Counted from the first letter of the stretch, positions 9,905 to 20,696 are shown. The stretch is 64,000 nt of DNA from Neoceratodus forsteri (GCA_016271365.2 CM057452.1:1238975001-1239039000); one strand, 5' to 3'. Notes: generated by a model from the letters alone, not told the origin. Program-made: numbers and translations.

Positions 9905-10771
9905 GGGAAGCTCTGGCTAAGCTAGAGAAATAGTCGGTCTGGCAGTTGGGATTCAATGCTAAGAAATGTAAGATTATGCACCTGAGAGCCAGGAACCCAG
10001 AGGCCAGCTACTGGCTGGGGGGGGGGGGTGTGCGGGTAACTATTTCAAAAGAGGAAAAGGATCTTGGAGTGGTGGTCAAGGGCAACATGAAACACTCTGC
10101 ACAGTGGTGATCAGGCAGCAGCCAAAGCACATAAAATGTGGGGCTGCATCGCCAAAGGAATCACCTCTCAGAGGAAGGAAGTTATTCTGCCACTGTACAG
10201 GTCACTAGTGAGACCACACCTGGAATACAGTTTTCATTTCTGGTGCCCTTATCTGAAAAAAGATATCAAACTACTGGAGGGGGTCCAGTGGAGGGCAACC
10301 AAAATGATCCAGGGCATGGGGGACAAAACATATGAGGTGAGACAGAGGGAATGCCACATTTACTCTCCAGAGGACAGAAGAGAAAGGGGTGGCATGATGG
10401 AGACCTTCAAGTACCTTAAGGGCATAACAGGGGTTGGATTGGAGGGCATCTTCAATTTAAGAAAGGAGGGTACAACAAGGGGGCATAGCCTGAAATCAGT
10501 GGGATAGAGATTTAAGAAGGAAATGTGGAGGCACTTTTTCACTGAAAAGGTGGTGACAGAGTAGAACAAATTGTTGGGGGAGGTAGTTACAGCAAATATG
10601 GCGGCCAGTTTCAGGGGGTGGTGGGACAGGGTGAAAAAGAAAACTGGAATGGGAGGAATCAGTACTGCGAAGTGAAAGGGGGAGAATAATGGGGTGGAGA
10701 TGGATGACTCCAAGAGGAGTGGGGGGAGGGAGCTCCTGGGATCTAAACTGAGCTACACACTTCAGCACTTC

Positions 10772-10965
10772 GGGAGGCAGTATAGCGCAGTGGTTTAAGG
10801 CTCTGAGCTGCAAATCTGGAGATCTGGGTATGAATCCCACAACCTCCACTTGCATACTGTGTGACTCTGAGCAAGTCATTTAACTTCTCTGTGCTCCCAG
10901 GTTGCACCTGTAAACAAGCTTTCAGCTTAGCGTGTCTCAACTGGTTAAACAATTGGAAAAAAAAA
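10772..10965 (+). mobile_element. CORE-SINE (MIR-type) tRNA-derived SINE
   Basis: A tRNA-related head has an A box TAGCGCAGTGG (10,783-10,793) and a B box GGTATGAATCC (10,827-10,837). It is followed by the conserved core: TGTGTGACTCTGAGCAAGTC, ATTTAACTTCTCTGTGCTCC and CACCTGTAAA. It ends in an A run at 10,957-10,965. The box spacing (about 44 bases) and the core are those of MIR and other CORE-SINEs found across vertebrates. Transcription would have been by RNA polymerase III from the internal boxes. A (near-)complete copy. Confidence 0.85.
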
Positions 10966-11022
10966 GCAGACTTGATAGACCATTATTTCCTTTTTCTTCT
11001 GGTAGTTTTGTGTGCTCATATG

Positions 11023-11054
11023 TTTGTATTACATGATTAATGCATGTAATACAG
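11023..11054. repeat. Short perfect palindrome
   Basis: GTATTACATG and its exact reverse complement CATGTAATAC are separated by about 7 AT-rich bases. It lies between the CORE-SINE and the LTR-like repeat. It may be chance, or part of the upstream end of that repeat. Confidence 0.5.
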
Positions 11055-11080
11055 ATCAGTAGCTCTGAGGTGTTTAGAAC

Positions 11081-11420
11081 AACATGAGTTCTTGATCAGT
11101 ATAAAAGGGGTGTCTTTGTCTCCAGGTACCCACCCCCTGGTGAAGACTCACCTGGTCAAAGTATAGTTGTTGCTGTATTTTTGCAATTGCATTACCACCA
11201 ATTGGTTTAATAAACACCTTCAGCATATATGAATGCTCTCTGCCTATTTTTTCATCCACAATTGAATGCAGCCTCGAATGTAGGCCATCCTGTCTGTTTG
11301 CACTTATAAAATGGCTTGACATCAAACATGCTATCTCAGAAAATAAAGTATCCATGTGCTTGTAAATATATATAGTATCAGCACTAGAGGTGACCTGGTT
11401 TGTCCAATCAGAGAACAACA
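11081..11420 (+). repeat. LTR-like repeat, plus-strand copy
   Basis: Second copy of the repeat at 5575-5994, now on the plus strand. TTGATCAGTATAAAAGGGG (TATA 11,100-11,106) is followed by CTGGTGAAGACTCACCTGG (11,137), TGTTGCTGTATTTTTGCAAT, AATAAA (11,209-11,214), CACCTTCAGCAT, and CAATTGAATGCAGCCTCG. The two copies point away from each other on either side of the 5991-10,745 LINE and the SINE. Identity is about 80% over the shared blocks. The downstream AAAATAAAGTATC (about 11,339) could be a second polyadenylation site. I do not recognise the family. Confidence 0.6.
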
Positions 11421-12489
11421 TTTGTAATCTTGGCCCAATTTATAAGTCATGCTATTTTGTAAACTCTGATAATGATTGCCTTGCTAGTGCTACACTTGAA
11501 AAAATCAATTTCATAATTGGCAATCCTTGGTGAAATTACATTTAAAGAGCAGATATTCTGTGCACTGCATACTTTGATGTTTTTGAAAATCAAGCACATT
11601 CTTTTCAGTTCTAAATCTAGCAACTAAGGAATCAAGCTGATTATACTTGGCATTATGGTTTATAACACTGCCCTGAAGAAGATATGTAAATATCACAAAT
11701 AAAGGTTTTTTTTTTTCATACAATGTCCCATGTTTTTAAACAGGGCTAGTGGAACAGCTCAGTAAGAAAGCTTGCTCCACTTTGATCTTGTTGAAAAGTT
11801 CAGATGCAGTTCAGACACGCTATTTCTGGGTTTTGCTTTGTTAATCCCACTGAATGCGACATTATGTGTTCTGCGACATACAGTGCTGCATTGTACATCA
11901 TAATGCAGAAAGTCATACATAATGACTTTGACCAGAAAAAATAGAATTACTAGTAACTACCTACAGTAAATAACTGAGGGATCAGTTCTAAATTTTGAAT
12001 ATCTTGAGCCTTGGTGAGGAGGTTTGTCATGTCTTATGTTTAACTTGTGATGGAACAAACCAATTTAAAATTGAATTCTGCTGAACATGATTGGTGCTGA
12101 AATGTTGAACTGAATAATACCTCTCCATAACAACTAGTCTGAATAAGTTAAGATAAAGTACAGAGTGGCTAATTTGCATGACTTCATCTTATGCTATCTT
12201 TAAATTGTATGTGGAATATATATTTGTCACAAAATTTGTGACAAACTTGCCCCACTAACAAAAATTATGATTGGGGATAACCCCCAATGTTTGATAACTG
12301 CAGATTGATTAAAAGTAATGCCCAATAGGGATGCTATCTGGCAGAAATGCAAAAATACTGGAAAACTACTACAGCTCATTAAATATTGTAAGCTATGTAC
12401 AAGATATGAGATCATGACCAAGCAGACCAAAGTAAAATTTCTTAAACTAAAACACAAACAATCCCTTTTGGATCCTTGACAATTCTGGT
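11421..12489. other. No gene seen
   Basis: AT-rich sequence. One tract at about 11,672-11,722 reads CCTGAAGAAGATATG, then AATAAAGG and a T run. It is reminiscent of the 3' end of a retroposon transcript and could be the far end of the element whose start is at 11,081. Nothing else could be assigned. Confidence 0.4.
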
Positions 12490-12870
12490 CATGTGTGAAC
12501 AATATAATATGTCTGGTAGAACAACAAAGACAGTCCCTAGATTATGTGAAACAAAAGATTTTGGCAAGATTCACAAAACTATTGAATTTCCCGCTGCTGC
12601 AAGAGAAACCTGGCACAATTGGGTTGCCACTTTTCCCGCAACTGCAGGAATTCAAAAAGGTGGAGCCAGATTATGACCAGCTCCATAATTTACTGCAGCT
12701 TGTGGGTGGTGTTGCTAGGGACACCTGTAGCTGTGGAAAACTACAGTATTATGGCCAGTGGGACCAGCCGTAACATCTTCTGCAACTGCTGCAGCTATGA
12801 ATAGTAATCTTCGCAGCTGCGGAGATTTTGGTCCACAACTGGAGCTGCACTGTGGGACATCATCCCCAAA
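12490..12870. repeat. GCAGCTG-rich tract, possible degenerate repeat
   Basis: Words such as CTGCAGC, GCAACTGC, GCAGCTG and CTGCTGC recur about ten times in 300 bases, in both orientations. The surrounding sequence is AT-rich. This could be a short DNA transposon with internal repeats, but I cannot define its termini or a target duplication. Confidence 0.35.
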
Positions 12871-13515
12871 ATGTTTGTGAATCCAGCCCTTTGTTATTAC
12901 TGAAACTAGTGACCTGGTTAATAAATGATTTATTTCATAATTCTGGAAAGCATGCATCACAAGAAACACTGAATAGACTGAAATACACAGCACATAATGT
13001 ACTAACTTCTTTGCAAAGGTCAGAGGTTTCTTTTTAAAAAGTAACTAAGAATGAGAATATAAAATATATTTAAAAACCTGAGTTTCATTACCAGGGTTGT
13101 AGGAAACAGAATAAATATCAATCTCATTCAGTTGGCCATAAGTTAACTCACTAAACCTATTGGAAATTGATAATCCTTTCATTAAAGAGCTAGTGTACTG
13201 CCTAAAATGAATATTAGTTTTTAAAAGCAATCAGTTATCACCTATTATATCTGAGGTGCTTTTTCTTTCCCTTTTGGGTAATTAAAAGATTTTTTACCTG
13301 CTGTTAGTAGGTGTGGTCTGTGGAACAGCACTCTGCCTGGCAGCTGACATATCTAGGACTGTTCCCCCTACTACATTATCAGCATTGTGATCTCATTGAC
13401 TGTGGTATCACATCTGCTTAGGAACAGCCACTCAGTATCTGCCGGGGCAATCCCCTTTGATGTCAGACAGTGAGGCCATAGTGCTGATGATGTAGTGGAG
13501 GGAATAGAACTAGAT
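12871..13515. other. No gene seen
   Basis: No repeat family, transposon end or believable open frame was recognised in this AT-rich stretch. Confidence 0.4.
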
Positions 13516-13900
13516 GGGCCTGATTCACAAAGCCCTTAGAATGACACAAGGTGCCTGCATCAATCATAAATGATGCAAGTGGTACCTTGAGCCAAAAGAT
13601 GTCCCATGAGCTATTCAGAAAGGCAGCCTACATCAAACTCAGCCTGCATGCACCAAGGGGGGCCTGTGCCAGCCTTGCCCCCAAAAATGGGCTGCACCAT
13701 GGCACTAGGGGCTTGTGGCAGAGTCAAACTGCCATATCCCCCATTTCTGTATTCACAAAACCCTCCCAGAGAGCTACATTCTAAGTACCCTTAGGCCATC
13801 CAGGGCAGCAAACACGTGGTGCATGGAAAGGGTCTCCTGCAGGCACCTTGTGGCAAATGCAAGTGGTCACCACATTCCCGATCCCCGTGTCAAGCAAGAA
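13516..13900 (+). repeat. Member of the GGGCCYGATT repeat family
   Basis: Begins GGGCCTGATTCACAAAGCCC then TTAGAATGAC. The foldback element at 24,107 begins GGGCCCGATTTTCAAAGAGC then CCTTAGAGCGAC. The first 30 bases match closely, and both continue with a TGCRTCA-type word. The right end of this copy was not found. It contains GATGCAAGTGGT in both strands' neighbourhoods, suggesting partial self-complementarity. The right border is approximate. Confidence 0.5.
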
Positions 13901-14079
13901 AAAACCCTTCCCTAGTGGTCTAGTAGACCCCCTTCCCTGAACCCTGATGTCACCCATACTGTTAAATATATCATAACACCCACCTTTAGGTGCCATACAA
14001 ACAGCAAACATAATACAAGTAAATATAAATCAAGTATGAAACACGATATATACACTCTAGAAAAAATATGTCATAAAAG

Positions 14080-14080
<1 letters not shown>
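13901..14080. other. Unassigned sequence
   Basis: Includes one outlying unit (GGTCTAGTAGACCCCCTTCC ... GATGTCACCCATACTGTTA) resembling the 66-bp tandem repeat at 14,200-14,470, so the tandem array may once have reached here. Confidence 0.4.

Positions 14081-14109
<29 letters not shown>
14081..14109. repeat. (TA)n microsatellite
   Basis: An almost uninterrupted run of about 14 TA units. Confidence 0.95.
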
Positions 14110-14111
<2 letters not shown>

Positions 14112-14199
14112 CACATAAAGGAATATATATTATAATTTGTGGCACTATAAACCTTGTACCGATGGCAATCCTCAGCATGCTGTATTGTATATGGCCCCA

Positions 14200-14470
14200 G
14201 TACACCTGTCCTGCTGGTTTAGTGCCCCTCAAACTCCAGTGTTGCCCGTATTGTTACAGATAGCAAAACACCTGCCCTGCAGGTCTACTGTCCCCTCAAC
14301 CCCAATGTCACCCATAATGTTACACATAACAAAACAACCACCCTTACAGGTTTAGTGCCCCCCCTCCCATGTTCCCCATAACTGTATTATAAACAAATTC
14401 CATCCAGGTGGTCTAGAGGACCCCACCCCCAACCCCAGCAAGTAGTACCCACCACCCCACTCCTCACTCC
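14200..14470 (+). repeat. About 66-bp degenerate tandem repeat
   Basis: Four units, each with a GGT(T/C)TAGTGCCCC-like word (about 14,216, 14,282, 14,348 and 14,410), followed in the better copies by CCCCAATGTCACCCATAATG and TTACANATARCAAAACA. Unit length is about 66 bases. A further diverged unit lies at about 13,912-13,985. Function unknown. Confidence 0.65.
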
Positions 14471-14582
14471 CATCCCGAAATGCAGCCTGTGACCAGCACA
14501 GCCAACCTCTCTCCTCCCCTGCAGGATGCAGACTGAACTGTCTGTGAGCACTACTGCATAGTGTATGCGCTCATTGATGAAA

Positions 14583-14895
14583 AAGTGCTCAAGAACAAGG
14601 GGACATGCAATGAAGCTCGGGGGGTAGATTCAGAAAAGATGTGAGGAAGTATTTCTTCACAGAAAGAGTGGCGGATTCCTGGAACAGCCTTCCAGTGGAG
14701 GTGGTGGAGGCGAAAACAATGATGGAGTTCAAAAATGCATAGGATAAACACCAGGCGACCATTATGGAAAGGGGGGGGGGGTGAGATCTGTAGCTGTTAA
14801 GCACAGTCTGCAGTAATAGTGTAGGTAGGGGAAAAACAGGCAGACTGGATGGGCCAAGTGGTTCTTATTTGTTGTCACATTCTATATTTCCATTA
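14583..14895 (+). mobile_element. CR1/L3-like LINE 3' end
   Basis: The extreme 3' part of a LINE. AGATGTGAGGAAGTATTTCT translates as the conserved [18 protein letters not shown] region. It is followed by an EFKNA-like helix, then the 3' UTR with GGGCAGACTGGATGGGCCAA-type sequence and ATTCTATATTTCCAT where the family has (TTCTATG)n. 5' truncation is typical of target-primed integration. A G run at about 14,769-14,780 marks local slippage. Confidence 0.8.
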
Positions 14896-15851
14896 TCTAC
14901 TTCCTGGGTGGTTGAAGGCACTTGACATTACAACACACCTGAAGTGTGCCATCATCCCAACACAGTGCAATCCCTGCCATGCCTTATTGCTTAAAAAACA
15001 TGGTTTGTGCCGCTACTTCAATTTTTTTTTTTTGTGTTTTTTTTATAAATTATTATATAATTTTTAACCATTCCAGACTGTTGATTTCTAAGCATTCCTG
15101 AGATTCAAATAACCAGGAGAGGGTTCCTCCTACAAACAGTTCTCAAATTGTAAAGGTCAGTGTTCTGTTGGCATAGTACATTTCCCATACAGGGGTTTCT
15201 CTTCTTATTTTACAAAGTAAGACATTTTGATTTTAAATTCATGTAAGCATTTTTTTTAAAGAAGTCTTTCTCATGGTTTATTGTATGTTTTATATGTACA
15301 TGTCTTGCACCCCCCTTGCCAGACTGGATGACTTCCTCAACTCCTTCTGCTGTTTTGCATCTAACTCTCCTCCATGCACACACCACTGTTCACTTTATTC
15401 CTCCCTTTCCTTTCTCCCTCTGCCATCTCATTGACAGGTCCTTTGTGCTATGTTCATCTCCAAATATTGGTTCATCACCCTTCCTTCCCTCCTACCTTTC
15501 CTCACTTCTATCCTGAATCCCCCTCTGCCCCCTGCTCCATCCACTTTAGGGATCATTGCACATTTTCTTCCTCACCCACGCTCCTCTGCTGGACAATTTG
15601 CATTCTTCTAGAGGCTTCCCTATGTCTAGAACAAATTAATTTCCTCCTTCCATCTCTCTCCATCTTCTTTTAACTCCTTCAAATGCCTGCAGAATCTTCA
15701 ACCCCACCTTATTTGCTCCTGCTACCCTTCTAGTAACTCTTGAAGTCATGATTTTAACCCATACAAGTTTTTGGTCATGATTCTAAGCACTGCCAAAGTT
15801 CACTGCACTTTGTTATTGTGGTACATGCAAATTCTCTTTATTTATTCTATT
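14896..15851. other. No gene seen; C/T-rich block
   Basis: From about 15,310 to 15,700 the plus strand is strongly pyrimidine-rich (many CTCC, TTCC). Its opposite strand may be the A/G-rich sense strand of a decayed LINE, but no motif could be read. The 99-residue frame here is low-complexity. Confidence 0.4.
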
Positions 15852-15859
15852 ATTGTAAC

Positions 15860-16221
15860 TAGTGTTACATGGAATTTTCAAATTCTGGCAGAAAGAAATT
15901 CCACGGAATTTTCAAAATTCTGCTGAAATTCCACCAAAATTCTACCAGAAATGGAATGGTGCATTTCTGTAGCAGAATATAGTAGTGGAATTACTTGCTG
16001 CAGGAAAAAAATGATGTTCTGAGGATTATTATTCCACGGATCATAATATTTTCTGCAGAAATTGTTGCAGAATAATTTTCTGTGGAATAAAATGCTGTCT
16101 GCAGATCACAGTAGGAGGAATTCCGCAAAAGAACTAGTGAAATTCTGGTGGAAGTTCCACCAGAGGAATAGTCATTCCATGTTAATTCTGACGGCGGAAT
16201 TCTGCATTCTGCACAGCACTA
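15860..16221 (+). mobile_element. hAT-type non-autonomous element (362 bp)
   Basis: Flanked by perfect 8-bp target duplications ATTGTAAC (15,852-15,859 and 16,222-16,229). The ends are TAGTGTTACATGGAATT and, in reverse from the right, TAGTGCTGTGCAGAATG. An 8-bp duplication plus TAG...CTA termini fits the hAT superfamily. The interior is built of many AATTCTGNNGAATT- and TTCTGCAGAA-like palindromic words, such as ATTCCACGGAATTTT, possibly transposase-binding sites. No transposase is encoded. Confidence 0.9.
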
Positions 16222-16229
16222 ATTGTAAC

Positions 16230-16786
16230 ACATTGCTCATCTGTCTATTAAGATGTTGTTTTGCTATTGTCTACTGTTGTTTTGCTCCATCTCCCCCTTC
16301 CCAGGGTCATACCTGGAAATGAGCCTCAGCTCAGTGTACCTATCACACCACATTTTAAATAACTAGATAATTAAAAATATATAAATCTTATGTTGATATG
16401 TACAGTTCCACCATCCCTTAAGGTTATAAGAGAGCCTTATTGAGTCCTTTGTTTGTCAAAACCATAAGTGATGCTAGAACTGTACATAAATACATGTACA
16501 ATTTGAGTTGGCTTTCTTTTGAATGCAGCAAAGCTGAATTGTGATGCCATCAAGAATGGCAAAGGCTGCATTTATATTGGCTAGAAACTAAACAGATATG
16601 CAAATGATGAGAGTGTCATTTCATATTATAATATGCATTCTGGGCTATCATTAGCCAATTGGATCATTCAAACCATGACACATTCAAAGATCAATTTTAT
16701 TCTCATAAATTAAAGTTAAACTTTATGGTACTTCCCTTTGGCTTTATTCATCAAACCTATACACTGCACTTACTCAGTGTGTAGAC
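16230..16786. other. No gene seen
   Basis: AT-rich, with no recognisable repeat or believable reading frame. Confidence 0.4.
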
Positions 16787-16794
16787 CTCTTCAT

Positions 16795-17126
16795 TAATGA
16801 TGCTCGGATAGTGCCTTTGTGGATCCATCAGATAATGGCAGTATCCGACCTAAAGCGGAGGTCAGATCCCAGGTTGGATCCCACATTATCCGAGGTCAGA
16901 TCCAGAAATCTGTGGTAGGATCCAGGAATCCATGGTTGGATCCAGGGATCTGATGTTGGATAAAATGTCAGATCCAGGGATGCAACTGCAGATCTGGGGG
17001 GAGCCAATCTGGATCTGGGACATTCAGATCCACAGTTGGATAGTGCTACTATCTGACCAGATCCACTATCTGGCCAAATGTCAGGTATCTGGTGGTATCC
17101 TAATCCATAGGATACTATCTGAGCAA
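16795..17126 (+). mobile_element. hAT-type non-autonomous element rich in GATCC
   Basis: Flanked by perfect 8-bp duplications CTCTTCAT (16,787-16,794 and 17,127-17,134). The left end is TAATGATGCTCGGATAGTG; the right end in reverse is TTGCTCAGATAGTATCC, so the inverted repeat is TGCTCRGATAGTRYC with about 5 bases missing on the right. The interior contains about fifteen AGATCC, GGATCC or GGATCTG words in both orientations. An 8-bp duplication fits hAT. No coding sequence. Confidence 0.85.
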
Positions 17127-17134
17127 CTCTTCAT

Positions 17135-18691
17135 GCTGATTGAAATGCAATGGGGATGAAGGAGGCCCCTGCAGTATTCCTCAACCACCCTTCCCTGCCA
17201 TATATTGGTGCCCTTATGCAGTACTGTATGCTGAGCTGGGACATAATGGGGTAGAGCCACTCACCGCATGCCTGAAGCCAGCAATCTACTTCAAACACCA
17301 GACAGGTTCAGGTGTTATGCCAAGGGTACCCTTCTGCCATAATTAAGTTATGCCACTCTGCCATGACCTCCCATGATTTCTGGTGTCCCCTCCCAATGTG
17401 CCCCCCCAACACATACAAAATTGCATCCTAAGCCATTCTCCACAGGGGCAAGCATGCTGATACAATTCATTTCAAAATGCTAATCTTTCCTCATTGTCTG
17501 CAAAAAAAAAAAACCCACTCCTGTTCATTGGGCACTAGCAGTTCTTTTATTTGACCAGCAGTCCACACTTGCATCTACTGTATAGTATGCATTGTTTACA
17601 CTTTGTGATTGTCCCTTTGAAATGGTGGACTGGAAAGTGGCAGCCAGATAATATGCTGACTTTTTAAAATATATCCTCTATACAAAGAGGATACATCAGT
17701 CCTAGCAACGTCCTAAGGTCACTGGCTGATATGGATCACTGGATCTACTGAAGAGCTGCCACCTACCACCACACCATGCTGTTTACCCTGATGCAGGTTA
17801 GCTATAATGGAATTGCACTGTCCATCAATGGGACATTTAACAAGAGTCCCTTCTGTCCTTTTCTGGTGGCTGTCTAGGTGAACGTTGCAGGTCCCATGGC
17901 ACTTGTGTAAGAGTAGGGGGATTTTTATATTTTAAAAATAATGAACAAAGATATACAAAATCTGTAGCAGAATCAGCAATTTAATACAATGGAGAGTTAA
18001 AAAGAAGACATACACAGTTCTGATACACCCTGTAAAAAGAACTATTGGTTTCAAAGTAAGGATAATCAGTCATACAAAACCCATCCACCTGGGGTTATAC
18101 CCGCATGTTGCAAGGAATTATGATAATGTAACAACATTATTATCCCAGATATTACTGTCCCATACCACACTCCACGCCATCAACAACACAGAGAATACTG
18201 ATTGGGAAACCGTGCACAGCCAGCCTGTACTGCCACAGAGGGGTTCTGATTACATCAGAGCTCATGAGCCAAATGAAGCTTGAGAGGTCCACTGCAATCA
18301 GAAGCCCAAGATGGCTGCATAGGTTGGCTGGATATGTGGTTGCCCAATCTGCATTTTTTTATAGTGTATAGTGTTTTTTTTTTATAATTTGGGGAGCCCT
18401 GATTAAGCAGCAAAAGTGAAAGTGGACCTATCTGAAGACTCACAGAAATGACAGTTTAACAAACAGCCATGTTTTAAAACAGTAAGTTTAAAAGATACAA
18501 ATAACATTTCCCTTAAGGGATGGCTGGCTCCCTCTCCCTGGGCTAAGACACAGATATGGCACACTGATGAGTCCAAATGAGGATGAAACCCATGTATATG
18601 TCTGCTGTTCTTAGCCTTTGCTGATTGCACTGTGAGGCCTTCCGGCACCATGCCATTCTACTTAAAGTTCAGCCAGCCCAAATTCTCTCTT
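17135..18691. other. No gene seen
   Basis: Mixed sequence without recognisable transposon ends. Homopolymer A at about 17,501-17,512. Reading frames of 60-80 residues here have no family resemblance. Confidence 0.4.
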
Positions 18692-18830
18692 GGAGATTTG
18701 CATATGTTTCTCATGATGCTTTGCATTATTGGGGCATGTGCAATTGTGTTCTCTTTAAAATTTGACTGTATGGCCAATATCCTCCGGGATGACACATGCC
18801 TCAGGGCATTTGCTCTGGGGTTCTTTGTTA
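18692..18830 (+). repeat. Octamer-containing dispersed repeat, plus copy
   Basis: Starts GGAGATTTGCATATGTTTC and contains ATGCTTTGCATTATTGGGG and GTGCAATTGTGTT. About 140 bases match the minus strand of 62,057-62,196 at roughly 85%. The ATTTGCAT word is the octamer recognised by POU-domain factors, but whether it matters here is unknown. No termini or target duplication recognised. Confidence 0.7.
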
Positions 18831-18939
18831 TACTATGCAATACGTTATAGAACTGCATAACAAAAGATAACAACAAAGCAGGCAATATACAATCTATGTC
18901 AATATATCAAAGAATGTACAGGGTGAAAAGTAAGAGGTT

Positions 18940-19080
18940 TGAGTACAGGGTGAGAGATACTTTGGCCCAAGGGACCTCGTCAATAGAGGGTCGGGGGGGT
19001 GAGTAGGCATGTGTGCAGGATGAGAGACATTTTCAGCCCAAAGGACCTCGTTAATTGTCGCTAGAGGATCCGGGGTGTGG
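18940..19080 (+). repeat. About 73-bp duplication
   Basis: CAGGGTGAGAGATACTTT with GGACCTCGTCAATAGAGG (from about 18,945) is repeated as CAGGATGAGAGACATTTT with GGACCTCGTTAATTGTCG (from about 19,017). Two diverged tandem units. Confidence 0.6.
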
Positions 19081-19389
19081 GCTATCTGTGAAATTGTTAC
19101 AGTGACTGTCAAGTAGGGAGGGAAAATTAGGAGGGGGAGGTAAGGGGTAGACCGGGGGGAGAGAAGGGGTGGGAGTATGAATAGCATGATTGTGGAGGTA
19201 CATGTGGAGGTTTATTGAGGGATGTGAGGAAAATCCATAGGAGTTTTAGCAGGTTCAAATGATCTACAATGAAACAGGCAAGGTTTTGATAGATAATGAG
19301 CCAAAGATGGATGCCCCAGGGGTAGATCAGGTAACCACTGTTGAGGAACCATACAGTGTTAGCAAGATCAATCACAGCAGTCCATAGAA
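19081..19389. other. No gene seen
   Basis: G/A-rich on the plus strand. It may be the decayed 3' region of the LINE that follows on the minus strand, but I cannot read a motif in it. Confidence 0.35.
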
Positions 19390-20235
19390 ACAAGATGATT
19401 CCTAAACTTTTGTTTAAAAGGTCCTAATGAGGCTACGGAGGAGATGTGCTGAGGTAGAGAGTTCAGCCAGTTAGGAGCATGGTGAGTAAAAGCCCTCTGA
19501 CCTAGAGAGGTGTGACAATGATGAAAACTTTGCTATCAGTGCTTCTGGTGCAGCAGCTATGTTTATAGTGGGTGAGAAGCTTTTGAACACCAGCAGAAAT
19601 CAGGCCTTGCCTGATCTTTTTTGTCAGTAGACAGGTTTGGTACCTAAGTCTGCCATTGAACTGGAGCCAGTTTGCCTGTTCATACAAATCGCAGGTTTGT
19701 TAGCCTAGGTGAGCTGGTAGCCAGGCGGCATACCTTGTTTAATACTACTATGATACGGTGGAGGGCCGTTTTAGTTGCTGAACCATTAATAACTAGTCCT
19801 TAGTCAATAAGCGAGATCACTGAACTAAGGATGGCCAGATTAAGAGCCTCAGGGTAGAGACTTTTCTTGTGTCTATGAAGTATACTAATGCCCCTGTTGA
19901 CTACCTTTACAGTATCATCAATGTGTTGTGAATAAGACAGGGTGCTGTCCATCATTATGCCTAAATATTTAAAGTGATGGGCTAGTTCCAACGAGGTACG
20001 AGATTCATTAGTGATGATGAGGGGAAATGTACAATACCTGTTCTGGGTGCTATATTGAATAGCATAGTTTTTGTTTTCTTGTAGTTCAAGATGAGTTTTT
20101 GCTCATGGCCATCATTCTGCATCCAAAAAGCTTCCACTACAGTTGCTTGGGGTTAGGGTCACTCATGAACAAGACTGCATCATCAGCATACAGCAGTTGT
20201 GTGCCTACATAAGGCTTCTCCAAAGGGACCACTTG
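19390..20235 (-). mobile_element. Non-CR1 LINE reverse transcriptase fragment
   Basis: Minus strand. QLLYADDAVLFMSDPNP around 20,140-20,195 contains an intact YADD polymerase motif (codons at 20,179-20,190). Downstream, LELAHHFKYLGIMMDSTLSY and SQHIDDTVKVVNRGISILHR (19,810-19,991) are the typical post-catalytic thumb region. It differs from the CR1/L3 copies here (YADD against FADD; KYLGI...HIDD). It fits another non-LTR lineage, I- or L2-like; I cannot settle which. Frames are broken between 19,400 and 19,750. Confidence 0.75.
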
Positions 20236-20566
20236 TTCCTTCCCATATAAACCACCCTTCCACTAAGACAACATAGGCAGTTATGCAGTAGAAGAAGGAG
20301 CCCTCCCTTCCTGAAGTAGTAGGCTTCCAAGAGGGGGTGTCAGAGCCTTGCTTCACCAGTCAGCACCATGCATCCCAGGATTGGGGCAGGAAACAGTGTC
20401 ATCTGAATGACAAGCCATAGCGCTACATCTATGCTAGCCATCCAGTTTTGCCTTTGAATTTCTAAAACTATCTCCAATCCAACAAAATATTTGTTTTAGC
20501 AGTGTTGCAGCACCTGTATTAAGCTAATAAATAGTTTATGTATATAAGCTAATCAGACCACTGAAG
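20236..20566. other. No gene seen
   Basis: No identifiable repeat or gene; probably includes more decayed LINE on the minus strand near 20,240. Confidence 0.35.
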
Positions 20567-20696
20567 GGTCCCCTGCATCTATACTGTACATGCATAGTCC
20601 CCTGCATCTATACTGTACATACTGTACATAGTCCCCTGCATTTATACTGTACATACATAGTCCCCTGCATCTATACTGTACATACATAGTCCCTTA
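20567..20696 (+). repeat. About 33-bp minisatellite, four units
   Basis: CCCCTGCATCTATACTGTAC with ATACATAGT-type spacers, repeated four times. One unit has an extra TACTGTACA. Units are nearly identical, so this is a recent expansion. Confidence 0.9.

Larger units (their letters stand above)
5991..10745 (+). mobile_element. CR1/L3-like LINE, 5'-truncated, split by an L1-group LINE
   Basis: Plus-strand LINE. Endonuclease at 5996-6562 starts mid-domain (AEGEVDIAAFTETWATQ). The linker and reverse transcriptase begin around 7060 and are interrupted at 7625 by the L1-group element. RT resumes at 9605 (LHSRLISKLSDLGIEDKLLG) and carries ICLFAGNTKLCG where FADD is expected, so the catalytic aspartates are gone. 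The C-terminal region follows (VRPHLEYSFHFWCPYLKKDI at 10,210; a WRHFFTEK-like motif at 10,530). No (TTCTATG)n tail is seen; the copy ends before the SINE at 10,772. Confidence 0.85.

Noticed and set aside
16222..16230. hAT element extended to include the GTGTTAC/GTAACAC words at its edges as terminal repeats
   Set aside because: GTAAC at the borders is part of the 8-bp target duplication, not of the element.
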